Shown here piece after piece: positions 26,773 to 35,677 of a stretch of 61,061 nt of DNA; the stretch's first letter is position 1, and every line of letters starts with the position of its first letter. The DNA is from Candidatus Goldiibacteriota bacterium. Lineage in GTDB: Bacteria > Oederibacteriota > PGYV01 > DYJU01. The stretch lies in NCBI GenBank assembly GCA_938034975.1, contig CALHNI010000019.1, positions 1 to 61,061 on the forward strand, read 5' to 3'. The notes beneath the pieces were generated by a model. It saw only the letters and a program-made list of their open reading frames with translations. It was not told the origin of the DNA and did no database searches. Made by a program: the position numbers and the translations under genes.

Positions 26773-28462
26773 TAAAAAAGTGAAAAAAAATACGATTGTT
26801 ATTTTTTTTCTTATTTTATCTTTTTTTATATATTTATCCTTTTTGTTCAAAATAAATCCAAAAATTTATTTTTTTTTAAATAAATTTTTCCCTTCTGAAT
26901 TCAGCAGTGAAAAAATATTAATGATTGAAAGTGAATTTGAATTAAAAACATTCAATAACCTTTTAGATAAACTTAAAACAGCAGAAAATTCAGTTATATT
27001 ACTTTTGCCGCAAATTTTTAATATAAAGGTCGGGGATTATCTTGAAAATATTAACATAGAAGAAATAAAAAAAAATAAAGATTATTATAATGCTTTTATT
27101 TATAAAATAGCAGAAATGCCTAATTTAATACCAGTTATTTTTTTATATAATGAAAAAGATAAAAAAAGCACAGTTGATTTAAGCAAGTATTTTTATTTTG
27201 AAAAATCAGATCAAAAATTCAACTTAACAAAATACAATTATATAAAAATAATAAGTAAAAAATTATGGTATTCAATAAGTGATGTTGCATTTTATGAAGA
27301 GTTTGATGAATATCCTTTTGAAATTTCTTTACTTTATGATTATAATAATAAAATACTTCTCAATGCTGCGTTAGAATCTATTCGTCGATATTATAAGATT
27401 CCCAAAACACAGGTAAAATATGAAAATAAAAATTTAATTATTGGTAATATAGTTAGTTTACCGATGGATAAAGATGGTAAAATGTTTTTAAAAGAATATA
27501 AAAAATATAAAAAAATATATACTGCTGAAGAAATTTTAAATATAGAAAAAAATGAATTAAATGACAAAATTATAATTATAAAAAGTAGTAACAATACTAT
27601 TCAAACAATGCAGAGTTTGGCCGTGGCAATAGATTCATTGCTAAACAAAAAATTCATTAAATATAATAAAAAAATAGAATATATATTGGCTGTGGTTTTG
27701 GCGATTATTTTATTTTTTACATTCGGAGAAATTAAATTTTTATTTGGCTTAATATTGAATCTGTTTTTTATATTTGTAGAACTTATCATTGCAGCGTATT
27801 TGACAAAATATAATATTTATTTTGATTATATGTTATTTATAAGTGTTTTATTTTCTTTGTTTTTTTCTGTTTATTTAATTAAAATTTTAAGCAATTGGCA
27901 TATATATAAATCAAGGAAGAATCTTATGATTAAATATGCTCCACCAGAAAAAATCAAACAAATTATTAATCAAAATATTGATATTAAAATAAAAAATGCA
28001 TGGTTGAAAACCAGATGTTTTTATATTGTTTTTAACAGTAATTATTTTAGTAATCCGGAAAAACTAAAAATAACTTTTGAAAAAATCAAAGCAATAATAT
28101 ATAATAATATATACAATTGTTTAATCAAAATCAATAGTTTTAATGAATTTTTAGTGGTCTTTTTAGAAGAAATGGATTTAAAAAAAGAAATAGATTTGCT
28201 TTTTGAAATTAGAAAAAGTATAGAGGAAACAAATTATAATATCATTATCAATAATACCGAAATTTATTTTTTGGAATACAATAATAATTTCTTTTTCATT
28301 GATAAAAGGTATGATATAAAAATACAGGCAGATAAAATAGAAAAAAGAGGTTATATTCTGATACATGGGGATGATATACAAAAATATATAAATTTAATTA
28401 AATTCCAAAAGGTGCAAACATACGATAAAGATACTTTTTTTAATGCGATATCAGACAGGTAA
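26759..28462 (+). CDS. CHASE2-domain membrane protein with a degenerate class III cyclase-like C-terminus
   Basis: The 567-residue protein has a membrane helix at about 12-30. An extracytoplasmic region (about 35-300) has CHASE2 features: ALESIRRYYKIP, NLIIGNIVSLPMDKDGKMF, then a tail-end KIIIIKSS. Three closely spaced helices (about 307-376) and a C-terminal domain (about 390-560) follow. The order matches CHASE2-adenylate cyclases: YAPPEKIKQII corresponds to the pre-cyclase helix, KINSFNEFLVVF to KxxGDxxxAxF, and KRYDIKIQADKIEK to the dYTviGxxVNxAaRLe block. Metal-binding Asp positions are replaced (FNSNYF, SFNEF), so catalysis is unlikely. The start is uncertain: TTG 26759, GTG 26762 or GTG 26780. 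It overlaps the preceding gene by 14 bases. Confidence 0.65.
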   Translation: MVKFSKKVKKNTIVIFFLILSFFIYLSFLFKINPKIYFFLNKFFPSEFSSEKILMIESEFELKTFNNLLDKLKTAENSVILLLPQIFNIKVGDYLENINIEEIKKNKDYYNAFIYKIAEMPNLIPVIFLYNEKDKKSTVDLSKYFYFEKSDQKFNLTKYNYIKIISKKLWYSISDVAFYEEFDEYPFEISLLYDYNNKILLNAALESIRRYYKIPKTQVKYENKNLIIGNIVSLPMDKDGKMFLKEYKKYKKIYTAEEILNIEKNELNDKIIIIKSSNNTIQTMQSLAVAIDSLLNKKFIKYNKKIEYILAVVLAIILFFTFGEIKFLFGLILNLFFIFVELIIAAYLTKYNIYFDYMLFISVLFSLFFSVYLIKILSNWHIYKSRKNLMIKYAPPEKIKQIINQNIDIKIKNAWLKTRCFYIVFNSNYFSNPEKLKITFEKIKAIIYNNIYNCLIKINSFNEFLVVFLEEMDLKKEIDLLFEIRKSIEETNYNIIINNTEIYFLEYNNNFFFIDKRYDIKIQADKIEKRGYILIHGDDIQKYINLIKFQKVQTYDKDTFFNAISDR

Positions 28463-28476
28463 AGGAGGAAAATAAT

Positions 28477-29250
28477 ATGAAAATAAAAGTTTTGGGATGT
28501 TATGGAGGGGAGTTGCCCGGATTTAATGTCAGTGGTTATCTACTTGATGGTAAATTTTTAATTGATGCCGGGACAATTGGAACAAAAATTAATATTACGG
28601 AACAGAGAAAAATAAAAAATATTTTAATTTCCCATCCACACCTTGATCATATTGGGAGTTTGCCATTTTTTGGTGTTAATATTGTAAGTAATAAATCAGA
28701 AGCAGTTAAAATTATTGGAACGCATTTTACTATTGATACAATAAGTAAAAATTTAATGAATGGTCATATCTGGCCTGATTTTACAAAAATAAAAAATGCA
28801 GCAGGGAATAATGTTTTTGAATATTTTAAGATTGAACATAATAAATGGTATGATATAGATGGTTATAAAATCATGGCAGTAAAAGTAAATCATTCAATCC
28901 CGGCAGATGGTTTTATTATAGGGAAAAATAATAATTATTTTGTTTATACGGGTGATACAAAAGAAACAATGGAAATATGGGAAAAAGCAAAGGAACTTGG
29001 AAAAAAATTAAAAACAGTGATAATAGAAGTTGCTTTCCCTGATGAATTAAGACAACTTGCAGAAAATAGTTATCATCTGGTGCCGGCAACATTGGTAAGC
29101 GAGATTGGTAAACTCGGCGATTTAAAGCCAAAAATATTTGTAATACATATGAAACCTGAATATTTAACAATTATAAAAAAGCAGTTAAAGAAAATAAAAA
29201 AATATAAAATATATCTGATGCAGGAAGGAAAAATTTTTAAAATAACTTAA
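28477..29250 (+). CDS. Metallo-beta-lactamase-fold hydrolase, class II 3',5'-cyclic-nucleotide phosphodiesterase-like
   Basis: The 257-residue protein has GYLLDGKFLIDAGT, then ISHPHLDHIGSLP (H53, H55, D57, H58 as metal ligands). Later ligands lie in VNHSIPADGF and VYTGDTKET. The HxHLDHxxSLP form and the overall length match class II cNMP phosphodiesterases (PDE1/CpdP type) better than lactamases or glyoxalases. It should hydrolyse cAMP or a related cyclic nucleotide in the cytoplasm. AAAGGAGG precedes the ATG. Position behind a cNMP-binding protein and a cyclase-like protein supports this reading. Alternative: another MBL phosphodiesterase such as an RNase Z relative. Confidence 0.75.
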   Translation: MKIKVLGCYGGELPGFNVSGYLLDGKFLIDAGTIGTKINITEQRKIKNILISHPHLDHIGSLPFFGVNIVSNKSEAVKIIGTHFTIDTISKNLMNGHIWPDFTKIKNAAGNNVFEYFKIEHNKWYDIDGYKIMAVKVNHSIPADGFIIGKNNNYFVYTGDTKETMEIWEKAKELGKKLKTVIIEVAFPDELRQLAENSYHLVPATLVSEIGKLGDLKPKIFVIHMKPEYLTIIKKQLKKIKKYKIYLMQEGKIFKIT

Positions 29251-29709
29251 ATGTTTTATTTAAGAAACGTAAAGATAGATGATATAAAAGAAATCATTGA
29301 GATAGAAAAAGAGTCATTTAAAAATCCATGGAGTGAAAAAGCATTTTCATGTGAAGTTTCAAAAAATAAAAGCGGCCAAAATATATTTCTTGTTGCTGTT
29401 TTAAAAGAAACAAACAAAATTATTGGTTATATTATTGGTGATAAGATCGTTGATTTTGCAGCGATATTAAATATTGCAGTGGATAAAAATTTTAGAAAAA
29501 AAGGTGTTGGTTTTGCACTTTTAAAGCAATTTGAAAAAGAAGTTTTAAAATCAGATTTAAGTTCAATGACTCTTGAAGTAAGGGAAAGCAATATTAACGC
29601 TATTAATTTATATAAAAAAGCAGGTTTTGTAATTAAAGGTAAAAGAGAAAAATATTACGAAAATAAGGAAGATGCACTTTTAATGTGGAAAATCGTAAAA
29701 ACGCTTTAG
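29251..29709 (+). CDS. rimI: Ribosomal-protein-alanine N-acetyltransferase RimI-like (GNAT)
   Basis: The 152-residue GNAT protein has RNVKIDDIKEIIEIEKESFKNPWSEKAF at its start region, the acetyl-CoA loop NFRKKGVGFALL (RxxGxG/A) and EVRESNINAINLYKKAGF, all typical of RimI, which acetylates the N-terminus of ribosomal protein S18. The ATG abuts the previous stop, so it belongs to the cyclic-nucleotide operon. Its stop codon (29707-29709) lies within a hairpin of repeat copy C. A link between acetylation and cNMP signalling is known in mycobacteria for a fused protein, but here it is only suggested by position. Confidence 0.85.
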   Translation: MFYLRNVKIDDIKEIIEIEKESFKNPWSEKAFSCEVSKNKSGQNIFLVAVLKETNKIIGYIIGDKIVDFAAILNIAVDKNFRKKGVGFALLKQFEKEVLKSDLSSMTLEVRESNINAINLYKKAGFVIKGKREKYYENKEDALLMWKIVKTL

Positions 29710-29860
29710 AATACGTGTTTTTAAGAGAAAATAAGATATTTTTATTTTCTTTTATTTGTTTTTTTAATTGAAAATAAAAGTGTTATTTTAAAATTTAAGT
29801 TGTTTAATAATATTTTGGTTGTATTTTTTTTAGTCTGAAAATCGCGATTTCCTACTTAAG
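29696..29860 (-). repeat. Interspersed hairpin-bounded element, copy C (minus orientation, degenerate)
   Basis: It starts with the hairpin TAAAAACGC/GTGTTTTTA (29696-29723), which contains the rimI stop codon. It continues through a diverged core and ends in the CTGAAAATCGC arm (29835-29845) with a poorly matched partner. It lies between the rimI unit and the ECF sigma promoter. Confidence 0.5.
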
Positions 29861-29899
29861 ATTTGCGGGTTGAAATATTTAAAATGATAAATTGTTGAC

Positions 29900-29922
29900 A
29901 ACATTTTTAAACAAAAAACGTC
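29900..29922 (+). promoter_or_regulatory. Candidate ECF-sigma promoter (AAC-N16-CGTC)
   Basis: AAC (29900-29902), exactly 16 bases, then CGTC (29919-29922), 20 bases before the sigma gene ATG. This is the layout of many ECF promoters (AAC in the -35, CGT in the -10) and would let the sigma factor activate itself. The overlapping TTGACA has no -10 at a normal distance, which favours the ECF reading. Confidence 0.5.
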
Positions 29923-29942
29923 TAATATAAAAAGGAACCTCA

Positions 29943-30515
29943 ATGGTAATGGAAAAAGGCGATAAAGAAATTATACAGGATATTAAAAATGGTAATGAAC
30001 ATGCAATTGATGAACTTATAAAAAAATACCAAAAAAAGGTATATAATTTGATATTTGGTATGACTTTTAATTATGATATTGCATGGGATGTGTCGCAGGA
30101 AGTATTCATTAAGGTTATTAAAAATATTAAAAATTTCAGAGGTGAAAGTTCTTTCTGGACATTTCTTTACAGAATAACAATGAATGCTTATTATGATTAC
30201 TACAGGAAATATAAATTAAGAGAAAAAGTATCATATTTTTCGGAAATGGATGATGAAGATACAAAAAGAACTTTTGAAGTAAAAGACCTTATTAATTTGG
30301 AAGAAGAATTTGAAGTTAAAGAATTCAAAGAAACAGTTAAAATTGCTTTAAAGGAATTAACTGATATGCAAAGGCAGGTGTTTATTTTAAAGAATATTAA
30401 TAATTTAAAAATAAAAGAAATAGCGGATTTACTTAAAATTTCCGAGGGAACAGTAAAATCACATTTAAATAGAGCAATGGAAAAATTGAAAGAAACATTA
30501 GGAGCTAAAACATGA
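29943..30515 (+). CDS. ECF-type RNA polymerase sigma factor (RpoE-like)
   Basis: The 190-residue protein has sigma region 2 at about 15-85 (ELIKKYQKKVYNLIFG, WDVSQEVFIKVIKNI, SSFWTFLYRITMNAYYDYYRK split across it) and region 4 at about 130-185 (LTDMQRQVFILKN, LKIKEIADLLKISEGTVKSHL). There is no region 1 or 3, as expected for ECF factors. AAGGA precedes the ATG. The next gene, a zinc-finger anti-sigma candidate, overlaps its stop by four bases (ATGA), a classic sigma/anti-sigma arrangement. An ECF-like promoter motif lies upstream of it and again at 42572. Confidence 0.92.
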   Translation: MVMEKGDKEIIQDIKNGNEHAIDELIKKYQKKVYNLIFGMTFNYDIAWDVSQEVFIKVIKNIKNFRGESSFWTFLYRITMNAYYDYYRKYKLREKVSYFSEMDDEDTKRTFEVKDLINLEEEFEVKEFKETVKIALKELTDMQRQVFILKNINNLKIKEIADLLKISEGTVKSHLNRAMEKLKETLGAKT

Positions 30516-30985
30516 GTATTGATTGTAAATTTATAGAAGAAAAATTGATAGAGTATGTTTATGATGAGATTACAGATAATTATACCATTGAAGAGATTAA
30601 ACAACATTTAAAGATATGTTTCAAATGCCGCGAAAAATATGAAGCATATATAAAAATAAAAGAAAATATAAAAAAAATAGATATTAATTTCCCAGAAGAG
30701 GTTTGGGATTTACACAGACAGGAGATAAAAAAGAAACTTTACGAGAGAAAAACTGCGATAGCAGTTATAAAGGAAACAATTTTTAATTTGTTTAATATTA
30801 AAAAAATTGTATTTGCATTTTTGATTATTTTATTTGCTTTTGTCGGAATTCAATTTGTAAAAACAAATCAGGAAAATGAAAAATATAAAAAAATTATAGA
30901 AAATATAGATATACTGGAAAACATTTCAGTTATAGAACAACTGGATTTTTATACAAAAATAAAAGAAGGTGATTTTAATTTATGA
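30512..30985 (+). CDS. Zinc-finger (ZAS-type) anti-sigma factor, membrane-anchored
   Basis: The 157-residue protein has an N-terminal anti-sigma zinc finger motif HLKICFKCREKYEAY (HxxxCxxC, about residues 31-38). One membrane helix follows at about 105-122 (IVFAFLIILFAFVGIQFV), with a short extracytoplasmic tail. Such proteins hold the cognate ECF sigma factor at the membrane until a signal removes them. The ATGA overlap with the sigma gene indicates translational coupling. It overlaps the next gene by four bases as well. Confidence 0.85.
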   Translation: MSIDCKFIEEKLIEYVYDEITDNYTIEEIKQHLKICFKCREKYEAYIKIKENIKKIDINFPEEVWDLHRQEIKKKLYERKTAIAVIKETIFNLFNIKKIVFAFLIILFAFVGIQFVKTNQENEKYKKIIENIDILENISVIEQLDFYTKIKEGDFNL

Positions 30986-31404
30986 AAAAAATTTTTTTAT
31001 TTTTAATTTTTTTTAATGTCATCTTGGTAATGTGTTTATTTTCAAAGGATTCAGTAATAAATACTTCAGAAGAAATATTATTATCATTTGAAGAAAAAGA
31101 AAAAATAAAAGAATTATTTCCGGAATGGGATAAATATTCCCGTGAAGAAAAAGAAAAAATCATAAGGAATCATAAAAAATTTAAAAACATGTCTGACAAA
31201 GAAAAAGAAAAATTAATAGCAGCATATAAAGAATGGGAAAAATTATCACCACAGATGAAAGAAAAAATAAGAAAAAATTATGAAAAATGGAAAAAATTAA
31301 GTTCTGAAGAAAAAGAAAAAATAAAAGAAAATTATAAAAAATATAAAAATTTACATCCAACTAAAAAGTCAAAAGTAAGAGAAAAAATAAAAAAAAGAAA
31401 ATAA
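30982..31404 (+). CDS. Exported DUF3106-like repeat protein
   Basis: The 140-residue product has a signal peptide (MKKIFLFLIFFNVILVMCLFS). About five repeats of ~17-19 residues follow, of the form KxWxKLSxEEKEKIxxNY, as in the DUF3106 family. It is highly charged (Lys/Glu), probably all-helical and periplasmic. Its place as third gene of the sigma/anti-sigma operon suggests that it helps sense envelope stress, like other small helical periplasmic partners of ECF systems; this is inference. It overlaps the anti-sigma gene by four bases. Confidence 0.75.
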   Translation: MKKIFLFLIFFNVILVMCLFSKDSVINTSEEILLSFEEKEKIKELFPEWDKYSREEKEKIIRNHKKFKNMSDKEKEKLIAAYKEWEKLSPQMKEKIRKNYEKWKKLSSEEKEKIKENYKKYKNLHPTKKSKVREKIKKRK

Positions 31405-31551
31405 AAAAAATCCTTAAAACCTGAAAATTTATCTTTGCGGTTTGCAACCCTTAAAACTATGTTATTTTTATAAAAATTATAAATATGCATTTTTTTCTTT
31501 GTAAAAATACTGTTTTCTATAATTATTCCCTGTGATAAAATATCAGGTAAA

Positions 31552-33582
31552 ATGGAAATAAATAAATATGTGAAAAAAGTATCAGAGATTATGTTGTTGT
31601 TTGTTATATTTTTTTTGCCACTTGTATTTTGCGGGATGGCAGCGGATCCATTCTGGATTACAGAAAAATTTTTCCTAAAGTTTGCATTTTCAATATTGTT
31701 TATATTTTTTTGCATATATTTTTTATTATTAAAAGAAATCCCTGGAATCAAAACACCGTTGAATTTGATTTTCTTATCATTTGTATTAATAAACATTGCC
31801 GGGATAATAAAAATTTCCAATATTTATTACTATTTGGATAAATTTATAACAAATATTTATTATATTATGTTTTTTTTTGTGGTAACTTTTTTTCTTTATG
31901 AGCAAAAAAATAACATTTATAAAATTATATTATCTATATTATTATCCTCATTTTTTATGGTTGCTTATGGAATTATACAGGCAACTGGTTTTGATATTAT
32001 ATTATGGCAAAGTAATTTTGCAGGAAGGGCTGCTTCTACTTTAGGGAACCCTAATTTTCTTGCGGGGCATATTGCTCTTGTTTTACCACTTATTTATTCT
32101 ATTGTATTTATTCAATATGAAAGAAAAAAAGCAATTTGGTTTTTTTTAATAGCACTTGTCTTAACCTATGGTCTGTTGATAACACAAACCAGAGGAGCAT
32201 ATCTGGCATTTTTGTTATCAATGATTTTTATGGTCATATTGATTTTAATTTATAAAAAAGATATTTTTATTGAAAATAAAAAAATTTTCATTTTCGGGTT
32301 AACTTTGATTATCTTTTTACTGGCAGCATATTTTTTATTTAACAAAAATGCAACAGAAAGGATTAAAAAAATTTTATTAGCCCAGGATGAGGCTGCACAG
32401 ATAAGGCTATCATTATGGAAAAATTCAATAAATGTTTTTAAGGATAATTTATTATTAGGGACAGGGGCAGGGAATTTTCCGATAAAATATTCTTATTATC
32501 AGGCAAGTTCATTGACACCAGATTATTTTAAAAAAAGTGATTTTTACCGTTCATCTCATTCCCATAATGATTATATTCAGTTTGCAGCAGAATATGGATT
32601 TCTGGGGGCTTGTATAATATTCTGCCTTATATTTGTTTTATTTAAAACAAGTTTTAGTTATTTGAATTCAGAAAAAAATTATAAAATTTTTGTCATTGGC
32701 ATTATTTCAGGTATTTTGGGATTGCTCATTCATGCAGTTTTTAATTTCCCTTTTCTCATCATACCAACAGCGGCATATTTTTATTGTTTTACCGCAATGT
32801 TGATGTATGCCTGTGAAAAATCATCAGTAGAACTCATCACTTGTAACAGTAAAATAAAATATCCTGTAATTTTATTTGTCCTACTATTTATTTTAATAAT
32901 GATATTTTCATTTAATTCATTTTTATCCAATATTTATTTGAGAAAGGCAAAAGAAAATGAATATTTTAATAAAATGAATGATGCTATTTATTATGCTGAA
33001 ATGGCTGTTAAAATTGATTCCAATTATGAAGAAAATTATATGACCCTTGCTGTATTATATGAAAAAACAGGCAATATTAAAAAGAGTTGTGAATGTTATA
33101 AAAAAATATACAGTTTAAATAGCGGTTATTGGGAAGCAAATTTAAATCTTTTTGATTGCTATGCAACAGAAGATCTTAAAGATAAAATGCTTGAAATAGG
33201 AGAAAATCTTTATAGACTTTCTCCTTATTCAAAAAAAGCAATCAGGTCATTAGGACTTGGTTTTTATATAAATGGGCAATATAAAAATGCAATAGAAATT
33301 TTTTCAAAAGGTCTTGGTTTGTATAATGACGATTATGAATTTTTAACATTTTTGGGAGTTTCATATGCAGCAAATGGTGAATTTGAAAATGCAATTGCAA
33401 ATTTTAAAAAAGCAATAAATATAAATCCTTATTTCAAAGATGCATATTTTAATATGGCAGTTACATACTATTCTTTTAAAAAATATAAAGAGGCCAAAGA
33501 TTTAATAGAAAATATGAAAAAATCAGGTTTTTATGATGAAAAAACAGAGAATTTATTAAAGGCGATTCAAAATGAAAAATAA
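31552..33582 (+). CDS. O-antigen ligase / Wzy_C-family membrane protein fused to TPR repeats
   Basis: The 676-residue protein has about 11-12 membrane helices in the first ~460 residues. The Wzy_C-type segment includes ASTLGNPNFLAGHIALVLP, LLITQTRGAYLAFLLS, LLGTGAGNFP and HSHNDYIQFAAEYG. The C-terminal ~190 residues are TPR-like repeats (SNYEENYMTLAVLYEKTG, YKNAIEIFSKGL, FENAIANFKKAININP). Family members join or polymerise glycans, either lipid A-O-antigen ligation or protein O-glycosylation. The 147-base gap from the sigma operon holds only a weak -10-like TAAAAT (31536-31541), so it may be partly co-transcribed. It overlaps the next gene by 11 bases. Confidence 0.85.
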   Translation: MEINKYVKKVSEIMLLFVIFFLPLVFCGMAADPFWITEKFFLKFAFSILFIFFCIYFLLLKEIPGIKTPLNLIFLSFVLINIAGIIKISNIYYYLDKFITNIYYIMFFFVVTFFLYEQKNNIYKIILSILLSSFFMVAYGIIQATGFDIILWQSNFAGRAASTLGNPNFLAGHIALVLPLIYSIVFIQYERKKAIWFFLIALVLTYGLLITQTRGAYLAFLLSMIFMVILILIYKKDIFIENKKIFIFGLTLIIFLLAAYFLFNKNATERIKKILLAQDEAAQIRLSLWKNSINVFKDNLLLGTGAGNFPIKYSYYQASSLTPDYFKKSDFYRSSHSHNDYIQFAAEYGFLGACIIFCLIFVLFKTSFSYLNSEKNYKIFVIGIISGILGLLIHAVFNFPFLIIPTAAYFYCFTAMLMYACEKSSVELITCNSKIKYPVILFVLLFILIMIFSFNSFLSNIYLRKAKENEYFNKMNDAIYYAEMAVKIDSNYEENYMTLAVLYEKTGNIKKSCECYKKIYSLNSGYWEANLNLFDCYATEDLKDKMLEIGENLYRLSPYSKKAIRSLGLGFYINGQYKNAIEIFSKGLGLYNDDYEFLTFLGVSYAANGEFENAIANFKKAININPYFKDAYFNMAVTYYSFKKYKEAKDLIENMKKSGFYDEKTENLLKAIQNEK

Positions 33583-35677
33583 AATAATTTTTTTGTTTTT
33601 AATATTAATATTTTTTATTTATTTAAAAACCATGAATCCTGTTTTTCATGCTGATGATTCGCCGGAAACAATAGCATGTTCTTTTACCCTTGGAATACAA
33701 CATCCGCCAGGTTATCCGCTGGCTACTTTGTCTGGTAAAATTTTTTCTTTAATACCTGTTGGCAATATTGGTTTTAGAATAAATTTACAGGCAGTATTTT
33801 TTGCTGTATTAACATTGGTATTATTATATTTCATATTTTTTAATCTGTGTTCTTTAAATGATAAAAAATACTTCAATTATTATATTGCAGTTATAACAAT
33901 ATTAACTTTTGCATTTTCGTTTACTTTCTGGAGCCAGGCATTATCTGCCAAAGGTGGTATTTATACTTTAAATTCATTTTTAATATCTTTGCTTATCTTG
34001 ATTTTATTTTTATGGCAGAAAAACAAAAATATTAAATATCTTTATCTTTTTATTTTTATATATGGATTATCCCTAGGTAATCACTGGGAAAGTATGGCGG
34101 TTGTTACTCCGGCATTTTTAATTTTTATTATCCTGAATTTTAAAGAATCCAAGATAAAGTTAAATTCAAAAAATATAACAATATCATTTGTTTTTTTTAT
34201 TTTGGGAATTTTTATTTATTATTATTTAATAATAAGGGCAAGAAACGGAACTTTTCTAAACTGGGGAGACCCTGTTGATTTAAAACAATTATTTTGGGTT
34301 ATAACACGTGCTGAATATACTTCGCTTGAAAAAGCAAGGGATATAAATGTTATACTAAAGCAAATCTTTAGAATTTTAAATCATATAATTTTTGAATTTA
34401 CAATTTTTGGATTTTTGTTAATGTTTGCCGGAAGTTATTATTTAATAAAAAATAACAAAAAATCCCATTTTGTTTTATTAATTACAATAATTTTATTTAT
34501 TTTATTAAGTTTATCTTTTTATTTAAATCTAAAAGATGAAATGTTATGGATACTTGATGTTTTTTTAATACCTGCTTATGTTGCCATGGTGATTTTAATA
34601 TATGCAGGAATTTTATTCCTGGCTAAAAATAAAGTTTTTAAATATTTTTTTATTTTATTACTATTTTTGCCTTTATTTAATTTTTTTTCCAATTATAAAA
34701 AAGCAGATCAGAGCAGATATTTTTATGCTTATGATTTTGGTTTAAATATAATTAAATCAATTGATAATCCGGATAGTATTGCAATGCTTGAGGGTGATTT
34801 TGCTGTAATGCCGATTATGTATTTTAAATATGTGGAAAGAAAAGTTTATTTTTGTCCGATAACTACTATTTTTCTTTATGTTCCATGGAGTTTGAAAAAT
34901 ATAAAAAATGAATGTCCTGAAATCAAATTTACTTCAAAGCCAGAGGATTCTTTAAGTTCTAAAATACAAAATATTATATCTTTGAATTTTAGGGAAAAAC
35001 AGATTTATTCTTCAATTTTCAGGGATGTTATGAAGGATTTTGCCCCTGGTATTCATAAATTTTTAGTTTGCAACGGGATGATTATGAAACTGGATATAAA
35101 TAAATATGAGACATTAAAAAATGGATTTAAAAATATGAAAATTTTATCTTATAGGAATCTGTTGGATGATAAATTATTTCTTGATTCGTCAACCAAATTT
35201 TGTCTTAACAATTATACAAGCGCATATTTGGAACTTGCAAATGGCTTTAAGGAATTTAATCTGGATAATCTTGCTCTTGATATATTTAAAAAAGCAGTTA
35301 TACTTGCAAATGAAAATTTAAAGGCAGAAAGCAAAACACATTTGGGAATACAATACGCTAAAATTGGTAATTATGAAAAAGCGATAGAATCATATAAAGA
35401 AGCAATTAAAATAAAACCCGGCTTGATAGAAGCATATTCCAATTTGTCAGGCGTTTATAATACACTAAAAAATTATGATGAAGGAATAAAATATGCCAAA
35501 GAGGCAATAAAAATAAAACCTGATTTTTCAGAAGCATACAATAACCTTGCAGTTGCATATTATTATAAAGGAGAAAAGCAGGAAGCATTGAAAAATATGG
35601 AAATTGCTGTTAAACTAAATCCACAAAATGAACTGGCAAAACAAAATCTTGAAATATTAAGAAAGGAACTGAAATGA
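33572..35677 (+). CDS. DUF2723-family membrane protein (mannosyltransferase-like) with C-terminal TPR repeats
   Basis: The 701-residue protein opens with a helix and the DUF2723 signature PVFHADDSPETIACSFTLGI, then QHPPGYPLATL. The Asp pair in the first loop is the expected catalytic/metal region of GT-C-fold enzymes. About 10-11 membrane helices extend to ~residue 385. A soluble part follows, then three or four TPRs at the end (AKIGNYEKAIESYKEAIKIKPG, LKNYDEGIKYAKEAIKIKPD, YKGEKQEALKNMEIAVKLNP). It probably transfers sugar from a lipid carrier to proteins or glycans at the outer face of the inner membrane. TPRs recur in four genes of this operon. Confidence 0.85.
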   Translation: MKNKIIFLFLILIFFIYLKTMNPVFHADDSPETIACSFTLGIQHPPGYPLATLSGKIFSLIPVGNIGFRINLQAVFFAVLTLVLLYFIFFNLCSLNDKKYFNYYIAVITILTFAFSFTFWSQALSAKGGIYTLNSFLISLLILILFLWQKNKNIKYLYLFIFIYGLSLGNHWESMAVVTPAFLIFIILNFKESKIKLNSKNITISFVFFILGIFIYYYLIIRARNGTFLNWGDPVDLKQLFWVITRAEYTSLEKARDINVILKQIFRILNHIIFEFTIFGFLLMFAGSYYLIKNNKKSHFVLLITIILFILLSLSFYLNLKDEMLWILDVFLIPAYVAMVILIYAGILFLAKNKVFKYFFILLLFLPLFNFFSNYKKADQSRYFYAYDFGLNIIKSIDNPDSIAMLEGDFAVMPIMYFKYVERKVYFCPITTIFLYVPWSLKNIKNECPEIKFTSKPEDSLSSKIQNIISLNFREKQIYSSIFRDVMKDFAPGIHKFLVCNGMIMKLDINKYETLKNGFKNMKILSYRNLLDDKLFLDSSTKFCLNNYTSAYLELANGFKEFNLDNLALDIFKKAVILANENLKAESKTHLGIQYAKIGNYEKAIESYKEAIKIKPGLIEAYSNLSGVYNTLKNYDEGIKYAKEAIKIKPDFSEAYNNLAVAYYYKGEKQEALKNMEIAVKLNPQNELAKQNLEILRKELK

